A DNA stretch of 10,867 nucleotides from CAZTZL01 sp964537715 (GCA_964537715.1 CAZIAH010000118.1:1-10867), one strand, 5' to 3'. Positions 1-7,802 are shown, counted from the first letter of the stretch. Numbers and translations: made by a program. The notes: generated by a model not told the origin, from the letters alone.

Positions 1-967
1 GCTGCAGCCTGTAACCAGGTTTGGTGGAAAAATAGAGCGTCCAGGTTCTGTGATAAATATTGAAGGATACCGTGTCGCGAAAGGCTGCCTGATAAGTCTG
101 ATTGATATAATGCATGCTGTCGTCGTCATCGTAAAAAAGATCATTGGCCTTCGGTGTACTGCCGTCATAGATTTCCAGGTCGATATTTGCATAACGATTG
201 TACTTTTTTAAAATATGGGTCAATAAATCATCCGCCCGGAACATGGCAATCAGAATCCCTTTAAAGGCTTTTCGACGTTCTTCAATTGTTTCGGCGGGTG
301 CTCCGTATCGATAGACCGGCATGCCAATCATGAAACCGGGGATGTTTCTTTGCTGATCTGTAAAAAGTGTTGTTTTGGTGGAAATATCCGGTTGACCGCT
401 GTCTCGCACACTTTCGATCAAATCACGACAGACTGGATCGGATAACAGATCCAGACCGTGCATGGCTTTGTTGGAATCCCAATGCCAAATGTAATTGACC
501 ACGACATACTCCTGCTGATCTCCAATGCCGGTTTTGCCCCCACTAGAAGCGGAGAATATGCGGAATTTCGGAAAACCTTCTTCGGAAACCGTATGATCGT
601 TTCGAACCTTACGGACGAATGCCTGTTTTTCGGATTGCCTGACAAGGATGCTGTAGGTTAACGAATGCATTCCGGGAATTCGTCTCATAAGCCACATTTG
701 ATTGAAATACTTTCGCCATTGATTTCTGCTGATTTCAGAAGTGGTGGCGAACAAACCTTTCAATCCGTACAAAACAGTGGCATATTCTTCAATCCGATCA
801 CGAATCAGGATACTGATCTCTTCGACCTCCTTCTGAAATACCATTTTCGATTGCTGTTTCATGGAGTTTATTGTTGCTTTCCATAATACGAAGGTGGCGA
901 AAAGAAAAATAAACAGACCGCCAATGGATAAGAAGAGACTTCGCCTGATATCCTTCGTAAAATGCAC
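1..967 (-). CDS. CHASE-domain membrane sensor protein, N-terminal part (C-terminus beyond window edge)
   Basis: Reading the minus strand from a GTG at 967 gives 322 uninterrupted codons to the window edge. A short basic N-terminus (KDIRR, residues 5-9) is followed by one membrane segment (about 11-30). A probably extracytoplasmic region follows. From about residue 85 to 300 it looks like a CHASE domain, a ligand-sensing module of receptor kinases and cyclases: RRIPGMHSL (95-103), GLDLLSDPVCRDLIESVRDSGQP (171-193, in pieces), IPGFMIGMPVYR (209-220) and GILIAMFRADDLL (237-249). The second membrane segment and the output domain (histidine kinase, GGDEF or other) lie beyond base 1, so the output is unknown. 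The start is uncertain: the GTG has no good ribosome site, an in-frame stop lies at 1025-1027, and the strong ribosome site upstream serves another frame (see 996-1043). CHASE assignment is from motif recognition, not a search. Confidence 0.82.
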   Translation of the reverse strand, partial: MHFTKDIRRSLFLSIGGLFIFLFATFVLWKATINSMKQQSKMVFQKEVEEISILIRDRIEEYATVLYGLKGLFATTSEISRNQWRKYFNQMWLMRRIPGMHSLTYSILVRQSEKQAFVRKVRNDHTVSEEGFPKFRIFSASSGGKTGIGDQQEYVVVNYIWHWDSNKAMHGLDLLSDPVCRDLIESVRDSGQPDISTKTTLFTDQQRNIPGFMIGMPVYRYGAPAETIEERRKAFKGILIAMFRADDLLTHILKKYNRYANIDLEIYDGSTPKANDLFYDDDDSMHYINQTYQAAFRDTVSFNIYHRTWTLYFSTKPGYRLQ

Positions 968-995
968 AGTTATGATTGGTTTTTCCAGAACATAA

Positions 996-1043
996 TCATA
1001 CCGTTTTCTGATCAAATACCAGGATTAAATAATTCACTGTCAT
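996..1043 (-). other. 15-codon ORF with strong ribosome site, +1 out of register with the CHASE gene
   Basis: On the minus strand an A3G5 run (plus 1048-1055) lies four bases before an ATG at 1043. This is a better ribosome site than anything in front of the CHASE frame. The ATG opens MTVNYLILVFDQKTV and then stops at TGA (998-996). Dropping one A from the A4 run (plus TTTT, 1004-1007) would join this start to the CHASE frame, giving ...VFDQK-RYDYVLEKP... and a 35-residue cytoplasmic leader before the membrane segment. The ORF may therefore be the real start of the sensor broken by a one-base insertion or sequencing error, or a short upstream ORF. The sequence alone does not decide. Confidence 0.45.
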
Positions 1044-1124
1044 GATTCCCCCTTTATCTATACAAATGAGTGGTGCAGGCGGCCATATGGGATCAAATCA
1101 TATTCAATTCATCTAAAAATTCAT

Positions 1125-1820
1125 TTATCTCCGGCGGCCCAGCAGCCTGAGCAGCAGGAGAAACAGATTAATGAAATCCAGATACAACCTCAAGGCACCA
1201 ATAACGGCAGCTTTTGACTCGGTTTCTCCGCTACCGAACCCGTGTACAGCCATCTCCTTTAACTTTTGTGTATCATAGGCTGTGAGTCCCACAAAAATCA
1301 TCACTCCCAGATAGGTGACGGCCCAATACACACCCGAGCTGTGTAGAAAGAGATTGACGAGCGAAGCCAATATAATTCCAATCAATCCCATAAATAGGAA
1401 ATGCCCCCATGAGCTCAGATCCCGTTTGGTGGTATATCCGAAAAAACTGACCACCGCAAAGGTTCCAGCTGTAATGAAAAAAGTGCTTGTCACCGATGCA
1501 CTGGTATAGGCCAGAAATATAACAGAAAGGGTCAGTCCGTTCAGCGCAGAATACAGCAGGAATATGAACACGGCCGTGGAGGCCTGCATTCGGCTGATGC
1601 CTCCGCTCAGACCGAAAACGAGCGCAAATTCCAGGATGATGAGTCCGAAGAAAAGAAGACTGTTGCCGTAAATTATTCGTGCCAGAGCCTGATTGGAAGT
1701 GACAAATAAGGAGACAATGCCGGTAAATCCAAGTCCCAGAACCATCCAGTTATAGACTCGGCGAATAAAAGCATTTTCCGTTAATATCCGTTCCTGTGAA
1801 TAGGTCGTAGAATATTCCAT
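1125..1820 (-). CDS. Bax inhibitor-1 / YccA-YbhL family multi-pass membrane protein
   Basis: This 231-residue protein is almost wholly hydrophobic, with about seven membrane segments beginning near residue 25, the usual length and layout for BI-1-like (UPF0005) proteins of bacteria. Family hallmarks are visible: RRVYNWMVLGLG near the N-terminus (20-31), a central small-residue-rich stretch (SALNGLTLS), the FVGLTAYDTQKLKE segment, and the C-terminal LYLDFINLFLLLLRLLG followed by basic residues. Members are proposed pH-sensitive ion leak channels, and E. coli YccA binds and modulates the FtsH protease. Here the gene begins 33 bp after ftsH stops, with a GGGAGG ribosome site five bases before the ATG, so co-transcription with ftsH is likely. 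The exact function is unproven; YccA, YbhL and YetJ-type subgroups cannot be told apart here. Confidence 0.93.
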   Translation of the reverse strand: MEYSTTYSQERILTENAFIRRVYNWMVLGLGFTGIVSLFVTSNQALARIIYGNSLLFFGLIILEFALVFGLSGGISRMQASTAVFIFLLYSALNGLTLSVIFLAYTSASVTSTFFITAGTFAVVSFFGYTTKRDLSSWGHFLFMGLIGIILASLVNLFLHSSGVYWAVTYLGVMIFVGLTAYDTQKLKEMAVHGFGSGETESKAAVIGALRLYLDFINLFLLLLRLLGRRR

Positions 1821-1853
1821 ACAAACCTCCCGTTTGCACTTTCTGATTATACA

Positions 1854-3797
1854 TCAGGATTCGGAAATCACAGCCGGTTTTTTACCAAGGATTCTCCGGA
1901 TGTCTTTTTCATCCATCTTCTCTTTCTTCAGCAGCAATTTGGCCATGGCGTCCAGTTTTCTGCGATGTTTTTTTAATATATTTTTAGCATCCGTATAACA
2001 GGTCTGGATGATCAGGAGGACTTCCTCATCGATGATTTGTTCAATTTTTTCGGATCGCCTGGAAATCGCTGGTCCTTGACCCAGAAAGTAATTCTGGCTG
2101 CGGTCGATCAAAGATAGATTGGGAAGCTTTGCGCTCATCCCGTATTGAACAATCATTTCCCGGGCGATCAGGCTGATCTTTTCCAAATCATTGGAAGCGC
2201 CCGTGGAAATTTCACCAAACACGAGTTCCTCGGCCGCGCGTCCGCCCAAGAGGCCCTTGATTTTTCCAAGAAGTTCGGAACGGGCCATTAGAAAACGATC
2301 CTCCAGAGGCGTCTGCAGCGTGTATCCCAGAGCGCCGATGCCTCTCGGTATAATGGAAACTTTTTGTATGGGATCCGCACCCGGTGTGAAGTAACCCACG
2401 ATGGCGTGCCCTGACTCATGATATGCGACGATTTCCCGTTCATGGTGGTTGATCAGTTTGTTCTTTTTCTCCAGGCCGGCGACGATGCGTTCAAACGCAT
2501 TTTGGAAATCCTCCATTGTAATACGATTCCGGCCGTTTCGTGAGGCAAGGAGCGCCGCTTCATTACACATGTTGGCAATTTCTGCACCCGCGAATCCCGG
2601 TGTTTCCGCCGCCAGTATGTGAAAATCCACATTTTTGGCCAGAATCAGGCCGCGCGTATGCACTTTGAATATTTGTTCTCTGCCCAGCAAATCCGGCCGG
2701 TCGACCAGAATCTGCCGGTCAAAACGACCAGGCCTCAATAAAGCCGTATCCAGTACTTCCGGCCGGTTGGTGGCCCCCATGATAATAATTCCCGCCTTGG
2801 GATCGAATCCGTCCATTTCTGTGAGCAGCTGATTGAGCGTATTCTCGCGTTCATCATATCCACCGCCCAGCGGCACTGCGCCGCCACGGCTTTTTCCGAC
2901 TGCATCGAGCTCATCGATAAAAATAATGCAGGGTGCTTTTAACTTCGCTTCTGCAAAAAGATCTCTGACCCGGGCCGCTCCCACCCCTACAAACATTTCC
3001 ACAAAATCCGATCCGCTGATGCTGAAAAAAGGCACACCGGCCTCTCCGGCTACCGCCCGGGCGAGCAATGTTTTACCCGTGCCTGGAGGTCCCACCAGCA
3101 GGATTCCCTTGGGTAACTTGGCGCCAAGTCGTGTATATTTTTCGGGATCCTTCAGGAAACGAACGACTTCGATGACCTCTTCGACGGCCTCATCAATACC
3201 GGCCACATCGTTAAAAGTTACCCGTTGAGAAGGATCGACCTCATAGATTTTGGCTTTGCTTCTGCCGACATTCAGTACACCGGTTCCGCGTCCCATACGG
3301 CGGAATACATATCCCCAGATCAGCATGATGAAACCGATCGGAATAATCCAGTTTAAGAAAAAATTTTTCAGCCAGTTTTTTTCCAGCTTGCCCCTGTAAT
3401 CCACGCCGTGTTTCTGCAAATCCTCGATCAATTTTGGGTCTTTTAGACGAATCACCGTGAACTGCCGCTTTTGCAATTCTTTCTGATTGTCTTCCAGTTT
3501 ATTTAGCTTGAGACGCCAGGGGGTACGTTTGACCTCGGGAATCGGACCTTTCGATTTCTGGTTCGACTTTGGTGCCTCTGTTTTTTGCCTTGTCGAATCC
3601 GCCTCTTTGATCACGCCGTAAATTTTTTCGGGATCCAGCACGGCACTTTCGATCCGGTTTTCCTCGAGCATATCTCGAAATTCCTTGTACGAAATTTCCT
3701 TGATCGCTTTCTTCGATAAGAACATGGACTCGACAATAAAAATGAAAGCGAGAAAAATCAGATAATACAGAACCGAAAATCTGGCTCTTTTCTCCAT
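1854..3797 (-). CDS. ftsH: ATP-dependent zinc metalloprotease FtsH
   Basis: This 647-residue protein is a membrane-anchored hexameric AAA+ protease that degrades misfolded membrane proteins and selected cytosolic substrates. Membrane segments lie at about 9-27 and 147-165. The AAA module has Walker A GPPGTGKT (236-243), the pore loop FVG (269-271), Walker B IIFIDELDAVG (291-301) and the second region of homology with arginine fingers in LLRPGRFD (R355, R358). The protease domain has the zinc site HESGH (H460, E461, H464), and D537 in TGASNDLEK is the expected third ligand. All catalytic residues are present. The region between the membrane segments is long, about 120 residues against roughly 70-75 in E. 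coli, with a very charged Lys/Pro/Gln-rich stretch at about 65-112. An AAGGAAG ribosome site precedes the ATG. The gene lies 105 bp after xfp and 33 bp before the BI-1 gene. Confidence 0.98.
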   Translation of the reverse strand: MEKRARFSVLYYLIFLAFIFIVESMFLSKKAIKEISYKEFRDMLEENRIESAVLDPEKIYGVIKEADSTRQKTEAPKSNQKSKGPIPEVKRTPWRLKLNKLEDNQKELQKRQFTVIRLKDPKLIEDLQKHGVDYRGKLEKNWLKNFFLNWIIPIGFIMLIWGYVFRRMGRGTGVLNVGRSKAKIYEVDPSQRVTFNDVAGIDEAVEEVIEVVRFLKDPEKYTRLGAKLPKGILLVGPPGTGKTLLARAVAGEAGVPFFSISGSDFVEMFVGVGAARVRDLFAEAKLKAPCIIFIDELDAVGKSRGGAVPLGGGYDERENTLNQLLTEMDGFDPKAGIIIMGATNRPEVLDTALLRPGRFDRQILVDRPDLLGREQIFKVHTRGLILAKNVDFHILAAETPGFAGAEIANMCNEAALLASRNGRNRITMEDFQNAFERIVAGLEKKNKLINHHEREIVAYHESGHAIVGYFTPGADPIQKVSIIPRGIGALGYTLQTPLEDRFLMARSELLGKIKGLLGGRAAEELVFGEISTGASNDLEKISLIAREMIVQYGMSAKLPNLSLIDRSQNYFLGQGPAISRRSEKIEQIIDEEVLLIIQTCYTDAKNILKKHRRKLDAMAKLLLKKEKMDEKDIRRILGKKPAVISES

Positions 3798-3902
3798 GAA
3801 TTTCTTCCTTTTATGCGTTCTTTTAAACCGATCTGGCCGGACATGACAAACGACAATCGCCTGAAACGACCAATTTTTTTCTTTGGAAAATCTGATTTCG
3901 GT

Positions 3903-6272
3903 CTATTTTGCTTTTTCCTGCCATTGCCAGTTTTTGATCTCTTTCATGTCATCGCCGTATTTTTCAATGGTTTGTTTATGTTCGATCAATTTGTTCTGCA
4001 TTTTCTGGCGGAGAGGTGCTGAAATATCAGACAGTACCGGTACGCGGTCGATGGCATCCATGACCAGATCGAACCGGTCCAGATTATTCATTACAACCAT
4101 ATCAAACGGCGTTGTGGTGGTTCCCTCTTCTTTGTAGCCCCTGACGTGAAAGTTCTTGTGATTGGTCCGTCTGTAGGTTAAACGATGAATCAGCCAGGGG
4201 TATCCGTGAAAAGCGAAAATAACCGGTTTGTCGGATGTGAACAGCGAATCGAATTTCTTGTCCGACAACCCGTGGGGATGTTCCGATTCGGGCTCTAACG
4301 TCATCAGGTCTACTACGTTGACTACCCTGATTTTCAGATCCGGGAAATTATGTCTGAGAATGTCCACAGCGGCAAGGGTTTCCAGTGTGGGTACATCCCC
4401 GCAGCAGGCCATCACGACATCGGGTTCGAAACCCTGATCGCTGCTGGCCCATTCCCAGATTCCGATTCCGGCCGTACAGTGTTTGATTGCGGAATCCATG
4501 TCCAGATACTGTAGCTCCGGCTGTTTGCCGGCGACAATCACATTAATGTAATTGCGGCTTCTCAAGCAGTGATCCGTTACCGAAAGCAGAGTATTGGCAT
4601 CCGGTGGAAGATAAACGCGCACAATGGAAGCCTTTTTATTGACCACATGGTCAATAAAGCCCGGATCCTGATGACTGAAGCCGTTATGATCCTGCCGCCA
4701 GACATGAGAGGTCAGAAGATAATTCAATGAAGCAATCGGCCGGCGCCAGGGGATGTCTTTGGATACCTTCAGCCATTTGGCGTGCTGATTGAACATAGAA
4801 TCCACAATATGAATGAAAGCCTCATAACAGGAGAAGAAACCGTGGCGGCCGGTGAGCAGGTAACCTTCCAGCCATCCCTGACAGAGATGTTCGCTCAGGA
4901 TTTCCATCACCCTGCCGTCCGGTGCAATGTGATCGTCATCGGGAAGGATCTCTGCCGTCGAAACGCGGTTCGTGACTTCAAAGAGGGCAGTGAGCCGGTT
5001 TGATGCTGTTTCATCAGGACCGAAAACACGGAAGTTCCAATTCTCCGAATTATATTTCATGATATCTCTTAAAAAACGTCCCATCACTCTTGTGGCTTCT
5101 GCTCTGAGGTTCCCTGGACTTTTTACGTCTACCGCATAGTCCCGGAAATCAGGCATTTTCAGATCTTTCAATAAGATACCGCCGTTGGCATTCGGATTGG
5201 CGCCCATGCGCCGGTCGCCTTTGGGAGCCATCTCTGTTAGCTCCGGGATGAGGGTGCCGTCTTTGTCAAAAAGTTCTTCGGCTTTATAGCTTTTCATCCA
5301 CGTTTCGAGTATTTTAAGATGATCCGGTTTGTCGGCCAACTGTGCGAGCGGTACCTGATGCGCGCGAAATGTCCCTTCGACGTGCTGACCATCCACCATT
5401 TTGGGGCCGGTCCAGCCTTTGAGACTTTTCAGCACGATCATCGGCCAGGAGGGACGTCCGGTAAAGCCCTTGTCCCTTGCCGTTTTCTGAATCACCCGGA
5501 TTTCTTGAACGACCTTTTCAAGAGTTTCGGCCATCAGCTGATGCATGGCCATCGGTTCGTCACCTTCGACAAAATAGGGGGTATAGCCGTACCCGATAAA
5601 CAAATCCTTCAGCTCATTTTCATCGATGCGGGCCAGCACGGTCGGATTGGCGATTTTGTACCCATTCAAATGTAGAACAGGAAGCACCGCACCGTCACGC
5701 ACGGGATTTAGAAATTTGTTGGAATGCCAACTGGTCGCCAGCGCGCCGGTTTCGGCCTCACCGTCCCCGACAACGCAGCAGGCAATCAGATCCGGATTAT
5801 CAAAAACAGCACCGTATGCATGCGCCAGTGAATATCCAAGTTCCCCGCCTTCGTGGATGGATCCCGGCGTTTCGGGCGCCGTATGGCTGGGAATACCGCC
5901 CGGAAATGAAAATTGGGTAAACAGTTTTTCCATACCGGCCGCATCCTGGGTAATACTGGGATACAATTCGCTGTACGTTCCTTCGAGATAGGTATTGGCC
6001 ACAAGACCGGGACCTCCGTGCCCCGGGCCCGTGATGAAAATCATATTAAGATCATATTTTTTAATCATGCGGTTCAGATGCACATAGATAAAGTTCAGTC
6101 CGGGAGTCGTACCCCAATGCCCAAGAAGTCTGGGTTTGATATGCTCTATTTTTAGGGATTCTTTCAATAATGGATTATCACACAGGTAGATTTGGCCCAC
6201 GGACAGGTAATTGGCGGCCCGCCAGTATGCATTGATTCTCCTCAGTTCTTCTTCAGATAATTTTACGCTCAT
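3903..6272 (-). CDS. xfp: Xylulose-5-phosphate/fructose-6-phosphate phosphoketolase
   Basis: Full-length (789 residues) thiamine-diphosphate enzyme. The family splits xylulose 5-phosphate (and often fructose 6-phosphate) with inorganic phosphate, giving acetyl phosphate plus glyceraldehyde 3-phosphate (or erythrose 4-phosphate). The N-terminus AYWRAANYLSVGQIYL is the standard family start. GHWGTTPGLN (H52) and TGPGHGGPGL (H85) carry the active-site histidines. VVGDGEAETGA (168-178) through N203 is the cofactor/metal motif. EHLCQGWLEGYLLTGRHG (461-478) contains the cofactor-activating glutamate, and GFSHQDPGFIDHV (531-543) and the C-terminal RGYKEEGTTTTPFD are also conserved. No truncation is seen. 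It starts 42 bp after the hemerythrin gene with a GGGGG-type ribosome site, so the two are likely co-transcribed. No acetate kinase or phosphotransacetylase lies in the window. Substrate preference (X5P only or X5P/F6P) cannot be told from sequence. Confidence 0.97.
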   Translation of the reverse strand: MSVKLSEEELRRINAYWRAANYLSVGQIYLCDNPLLKESLKIEHIKPRLLGHWGTTPGLNFIYVHLNRMIKKYDLNMIFITGPGHGGPGLVANTYLEGTYSELYPSITQDAAGMEKLFTQFSFPGGIPSHTAPETPGSIHEGGELGYSLAHAYGAVFDNPDLIACCVVGDGEAETGALATSWHSNKFLNPVRDGAVLPVLHLNGYKIANPTVLARIDENELKDLFIGYGYTPYFVEGDEPMAMHQLMAETLEKVVQEIRVIQKTARDKGFTGRPSWPMIVLKSLKGWTGPKMVDGQHVEGTFRAHQVPLAQLADKPDHLKILETWMKSYKAEELFDKDGTLIPELTEMAPKGDRRMGANPNANGGILLKDLKMPDFRDYAVDVKSPGNLRAEATRVMGRFLRDIMKYNSENWNFRVFGPDETASNRLTALFEVTNRVSTAEILPDDDHIAPDGRVMEILSEHLCQGWLEGYLLTGRHGFFSCYEAFIHIVDSMFNQHAKWLKVSKDIPWRRPIASLNYLLTSHVWRQDHNGFSHQDPGFIDHVVNKKASIVRVYLPPDANTLLSVTDHCLRSRNYINVIVAGKQPELQYLDMDSAIKHCTAGIGIWEWASSDQGFEPDVVMACCGDVPTLETLAAVDILRHNFPDLKIRVVNVVDLMTLEPESEHPHGLSDKKFDSLFTSDKPVIFAFHGYPWLIHRLTYRRTNHKNFHVRGYKEEGTTTTPFDMVVMNNLDRFDLVMDAIDRVPVLSDISAPLRQKMQNKLIEHKQTIEKYGDDMKEIKNWQWQEKAK

Positions 6273-6314
6273 GATACCCCCGAAGTTAATTTCCGATCAA
6301 TTTATTGCTATATT

Positions 6315-6848
6315 TTAACGCCAATCCTCGACGACCTTGCGGTATTTTTCATGAATCATTTGTCTGTCAAATTCCCCAAATGCCCCGAGCATTTTTTGCT
6401 GCTCTTGCTCACTAAAATATTTTTCCGTGTTGGGGAAAAATTCTTCATCCTCCTTCCGGATGTGCAGGGGATAAAAGTTCACCAGCGTATTCAGTTTCTC
6501 CATCGCTGTCTTCAGGCTGCTCTTATCGCCGCGCCGAGTTGCGTCTTCGGCTTCGACCAGTTCCGATACTGTTTGTCTCGCTTTTTTGTGTTCTGCGATC
6601 AGATCGTTCATGTCGTTTTGATCCTTTTTGGAAAGATCCTTCTTTTCAAGAGCCTGAAAAAGAATATCCTCTTCTTTGCCATGGTGGGTTCTGTCCGCAT
6701 AGGTTCTTAGAAAATCCACTGCAGCCGTTATAAAATCCGAACGGATTTTCCCATTTGCTTGAATCCGTCCGATTTCCCGGTTCATCAGACCGATCATCTT
6801 CTCAATCAGTCGATGTTCGATCATTAACGGGCCTCTGGGTTTCATCAT
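6315..6848 (-). CDS. Hemerythrin HHE cation-binding domain protein
   Basis: A 177-residue, mostly helical soluble protein with the spaced His/Glu ligands of a hemerythrin-like diiron four-helix bundle: H12 (IEHRLIEKM), H55/H56 with E59/E60 (THHGKEEDILF), H87 (AEHKKAR), H129 with E133 (LHIRKEDEEFF) and a further H166 (IHEKY) near the end. Such proteins bind a non-haem diiron centre and act in O2, peroxide or NO sensing, storage or detoxification, or in iron-sulphur repair; which applies here is unknown. No membrane segment or extra domain is present. The start is the first of two adjacent ATG codons, with GAAGGG five bases upstream. It begins 24 bp after RR1 ends and stops 42 bp before xfp starts, suggesting an RR1-hemerythrin-xfp transcript. 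Confidence 0.92.
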   Translation of the reverse strand: MMKPRGPLMIEHRLIEKMIGLMNREIGRIQANGKIRSDFITAAVDFLRTYADRTHHGKEEDILFQALEKKDLSKKDQNDMNDLIAEHKKARQTVSELVEAEDATRRGDKSSLKTAMEKLNTLVNFYPLHIRKEDEEFFPNTEKYFSEQEQQKMLGAFGEFDRQMIHEKYRKVVEDWR

Positions 6849-6872
6849 TTTTTCCCTTCACATTTTTAGTGT

Positions 6873-7490
6873 TCATTGGCAATGGATTCTTTTAATGAAT
6901 TCGATAGAGTCATGTAATATTTTCTGATGAATTTTTTCAACCGTTTGCACCTTGACAGAAAGGGATTCGGCAATTTCCTGCCCGGTTTGATCCCGCATAA
7001 ACTGGCCCATCACTTTTTTCTCAAATTTACTCAGGTGCTGTTGTGCCGTATCGTTCCCTTCGTTCGTCTTTTTCTGAAAATATTGAAACACTTCTTTTTC
7101 GATTTGTCGGCTCAAATAGAGATTGTTTTTCATGATTGACCGGATTCCGTTTTTCAGCTCTTTCACGATATTGTCTTTCATAATATAGGCATGCGCGCCG
7201 GCCTCGAACATTCCTGCGACAAAATTAAGTTCTGCGTGCATTGTTAATGCGATGATCTTGCAGTTTTTATTGGATTCTAGAATGAGACGGGTGGCAGCCA
7301 TTCCATTAAAATCCGGCATATTGATATCCATCAAAACGATGTCAGGATTTTTCATCTTGGCCAGAGAAACACCCGTCAGACCATTTTCTCCTTCACCGAC
7401 AATCTTGAAGTCAGGATCTTTCTTGAAAAACGAGCACATTTCCCTGCGGAATTCAGTATGATCATCAATTACAACAATGCGAATGCTCAT
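6873..7490 (-). CDS. NarL/FixJ-type response regulator RR1 with divergent DNA-binding domain
   Basis: The receiver domain (1-118) has the acidic pair D9/D10, phospho-acceptor D55 (VLMDINMPDFNG), T83 and K105. It aligns without gaps to RR2 encoded upstream, with all key residues at the same numbers. This is why the ATG at 7490 is preferred over the longer frame from TTG at 7505; neither has a clear ribosome site. The C-terminal region (about 150-205) keeps the length and outline of a LuxR-type helix-turn-helix (QTGQEIAESLSVKVQTVEKI), but usual positions are changed: the common TVxxHRxxI recognition pattern reads TVEKIHQKI, and the LTxREREVL entry helix reads LSKFEKKVM. DNA binding is therefore plausible but less certain than for RR2. 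The hemerythrin gene follows after 24 bp. Confidence 0.93.
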   Translation of the reverse strand: MSIRIVVIDDHTEFRREMCSFFKKDPDFKIVGEGENGLTGVSLAKMKNPDIVLMDINMPDFNGMAATRLILESNKNCKIIALTMHAELNFVAGMFEAGAHAYIMKDNIVKELKNGIRSIMKNNLYLSRQIEKEVFQYFQKKTNEGNDTAQQHLSKFEKKVMGQFMRDQTGQEIAESLSVKVQTVEKIHQKILHDSIEFIKRIHCQ

Positions 7491-7527
7491 GATATTAATT
7501 AACAAGAACCAGGCAAAAAATGCAATA

Positions 7528-7560
7528 AGGGAATTTCCTAATTCAATTTAAGAATTCCCT
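7528..7560 (-). promoter_or_regulatory. Perfect 8-bp inverted repeat upstream of RR1 (operator or weak terminator)
   Basis: AGGGAATT (7528-7535) and AATTCCCT (7553-7560) are perfect inverted copies separated by 17 AT-rich bases. The repeat lies about 40-70 bp before the RR1 start. Read on the minus strand the arms are followed by TATTGCATTTTTTGCC, so a weak intrinsic terminator for the upstream transcript is possible, although the stem has only three GC pairs and the loop is long. An operator for a dimeric regulator is the other reading. Confidence 0.3.
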
Positions 7561-7603
7561 GAGAAAACCTTGATTTTTGACCGAGTAATAATGGCCGAGA
7601 CGC

Positions 7604-7630
7604 ATCATCCCCGAATTCGATCGGGATCAT
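7604..7630 (-). repeat. Imperfect hairpin in the RR2-RR1 intergenic region
   Basis: On the minus strand ATGATCCCGA and TCGGGGATGAT can pair around a six-base loop (TCGAAT), with one bulged G and one mismatch. No T-run follows, so it is not a standard intrinsic terminator. It could be a structured part of the RR2 3' end or of an RR1 leader; the role is unknown. Confidence 0.3.
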
Positions 7631-7802
7631 TTCTTTAGCGGATGTTGAGGTTGTGAAAACGACAGAGGAATGACTTTACGCATGCCGTGCAATGCAGTTA
7701 TAGACACGAACCGCTTGGGATTTGATCGAGAGGTGTTTTTTGATAATAAAATCCAGGCATGAATCAAACATCGATACAAACCGGGTCAACATTATTGAAA
7801 AT

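Larger units (their letters stand above)
7491..7802. other. Intergenic region between RR2 and RR1 with two inverted repeats
   Basis: About 310 bp without a convincing gene. It should hold the end of the kinase-RR2 transcript and, if RR1 is separately expressed, the promoter for RR1-hemerythrin-xfp. Two inverted repeats are visible (7528-7560 and 7604-7630). A minus-strand ORF at 7676-7792 (38 codons, starting MLTRFVSMFDSC) has no ribosome site and no recognised similarity, so it is not called as a gene. No -35/-10 pair with good spacing and no sigma-54 motif was found, and no RNA gene was recognised. Confidence 0.6.

Noticed and set aside
418..645. 75-codon minus-strand ORF within the CHASE gene
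   Set aside because: It is in another frame; the CHASE frame runs through the same DNA without stops and shows family motifs.
1843..1857. CTGAT-N5-ATCAG inverted repeat at the end of ftsH as a terminator
   Set aside because: The stem is only five base pairs, overlaps the stop codon and has no T-run after it; a start with a good ribosome site follows at once.
2833..3228. 131-codon plus-strand ORF inside ftsH
   Set aside because: It is antisense to the AAA domain of a clear gene; the Ser/Thr/Pro-rich translation is what complementary reading of conserved codons gives.
3798..3902. Promoter or terminator in the xfp-ftsH gap
   Set aside because: No convincing hairpin with T-run and no well-spaced -35/-10 pair was found in these 105 bases, so no site is called.
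5319..5991. Two overlapping plus-strand ORFs of about 120 codons inside xfp
   Set aside because: Antisense to conserved phosphoketolase sequence, with no plausible domain and no ribosome site considered convincing.
7676..7792. Minus-strand ORF of 38 codons just after RR2
   Set aside because: No ribosome site, no recognised similarity, and chance ORFs of this size are common; kept only as a note in the intergenic entry.
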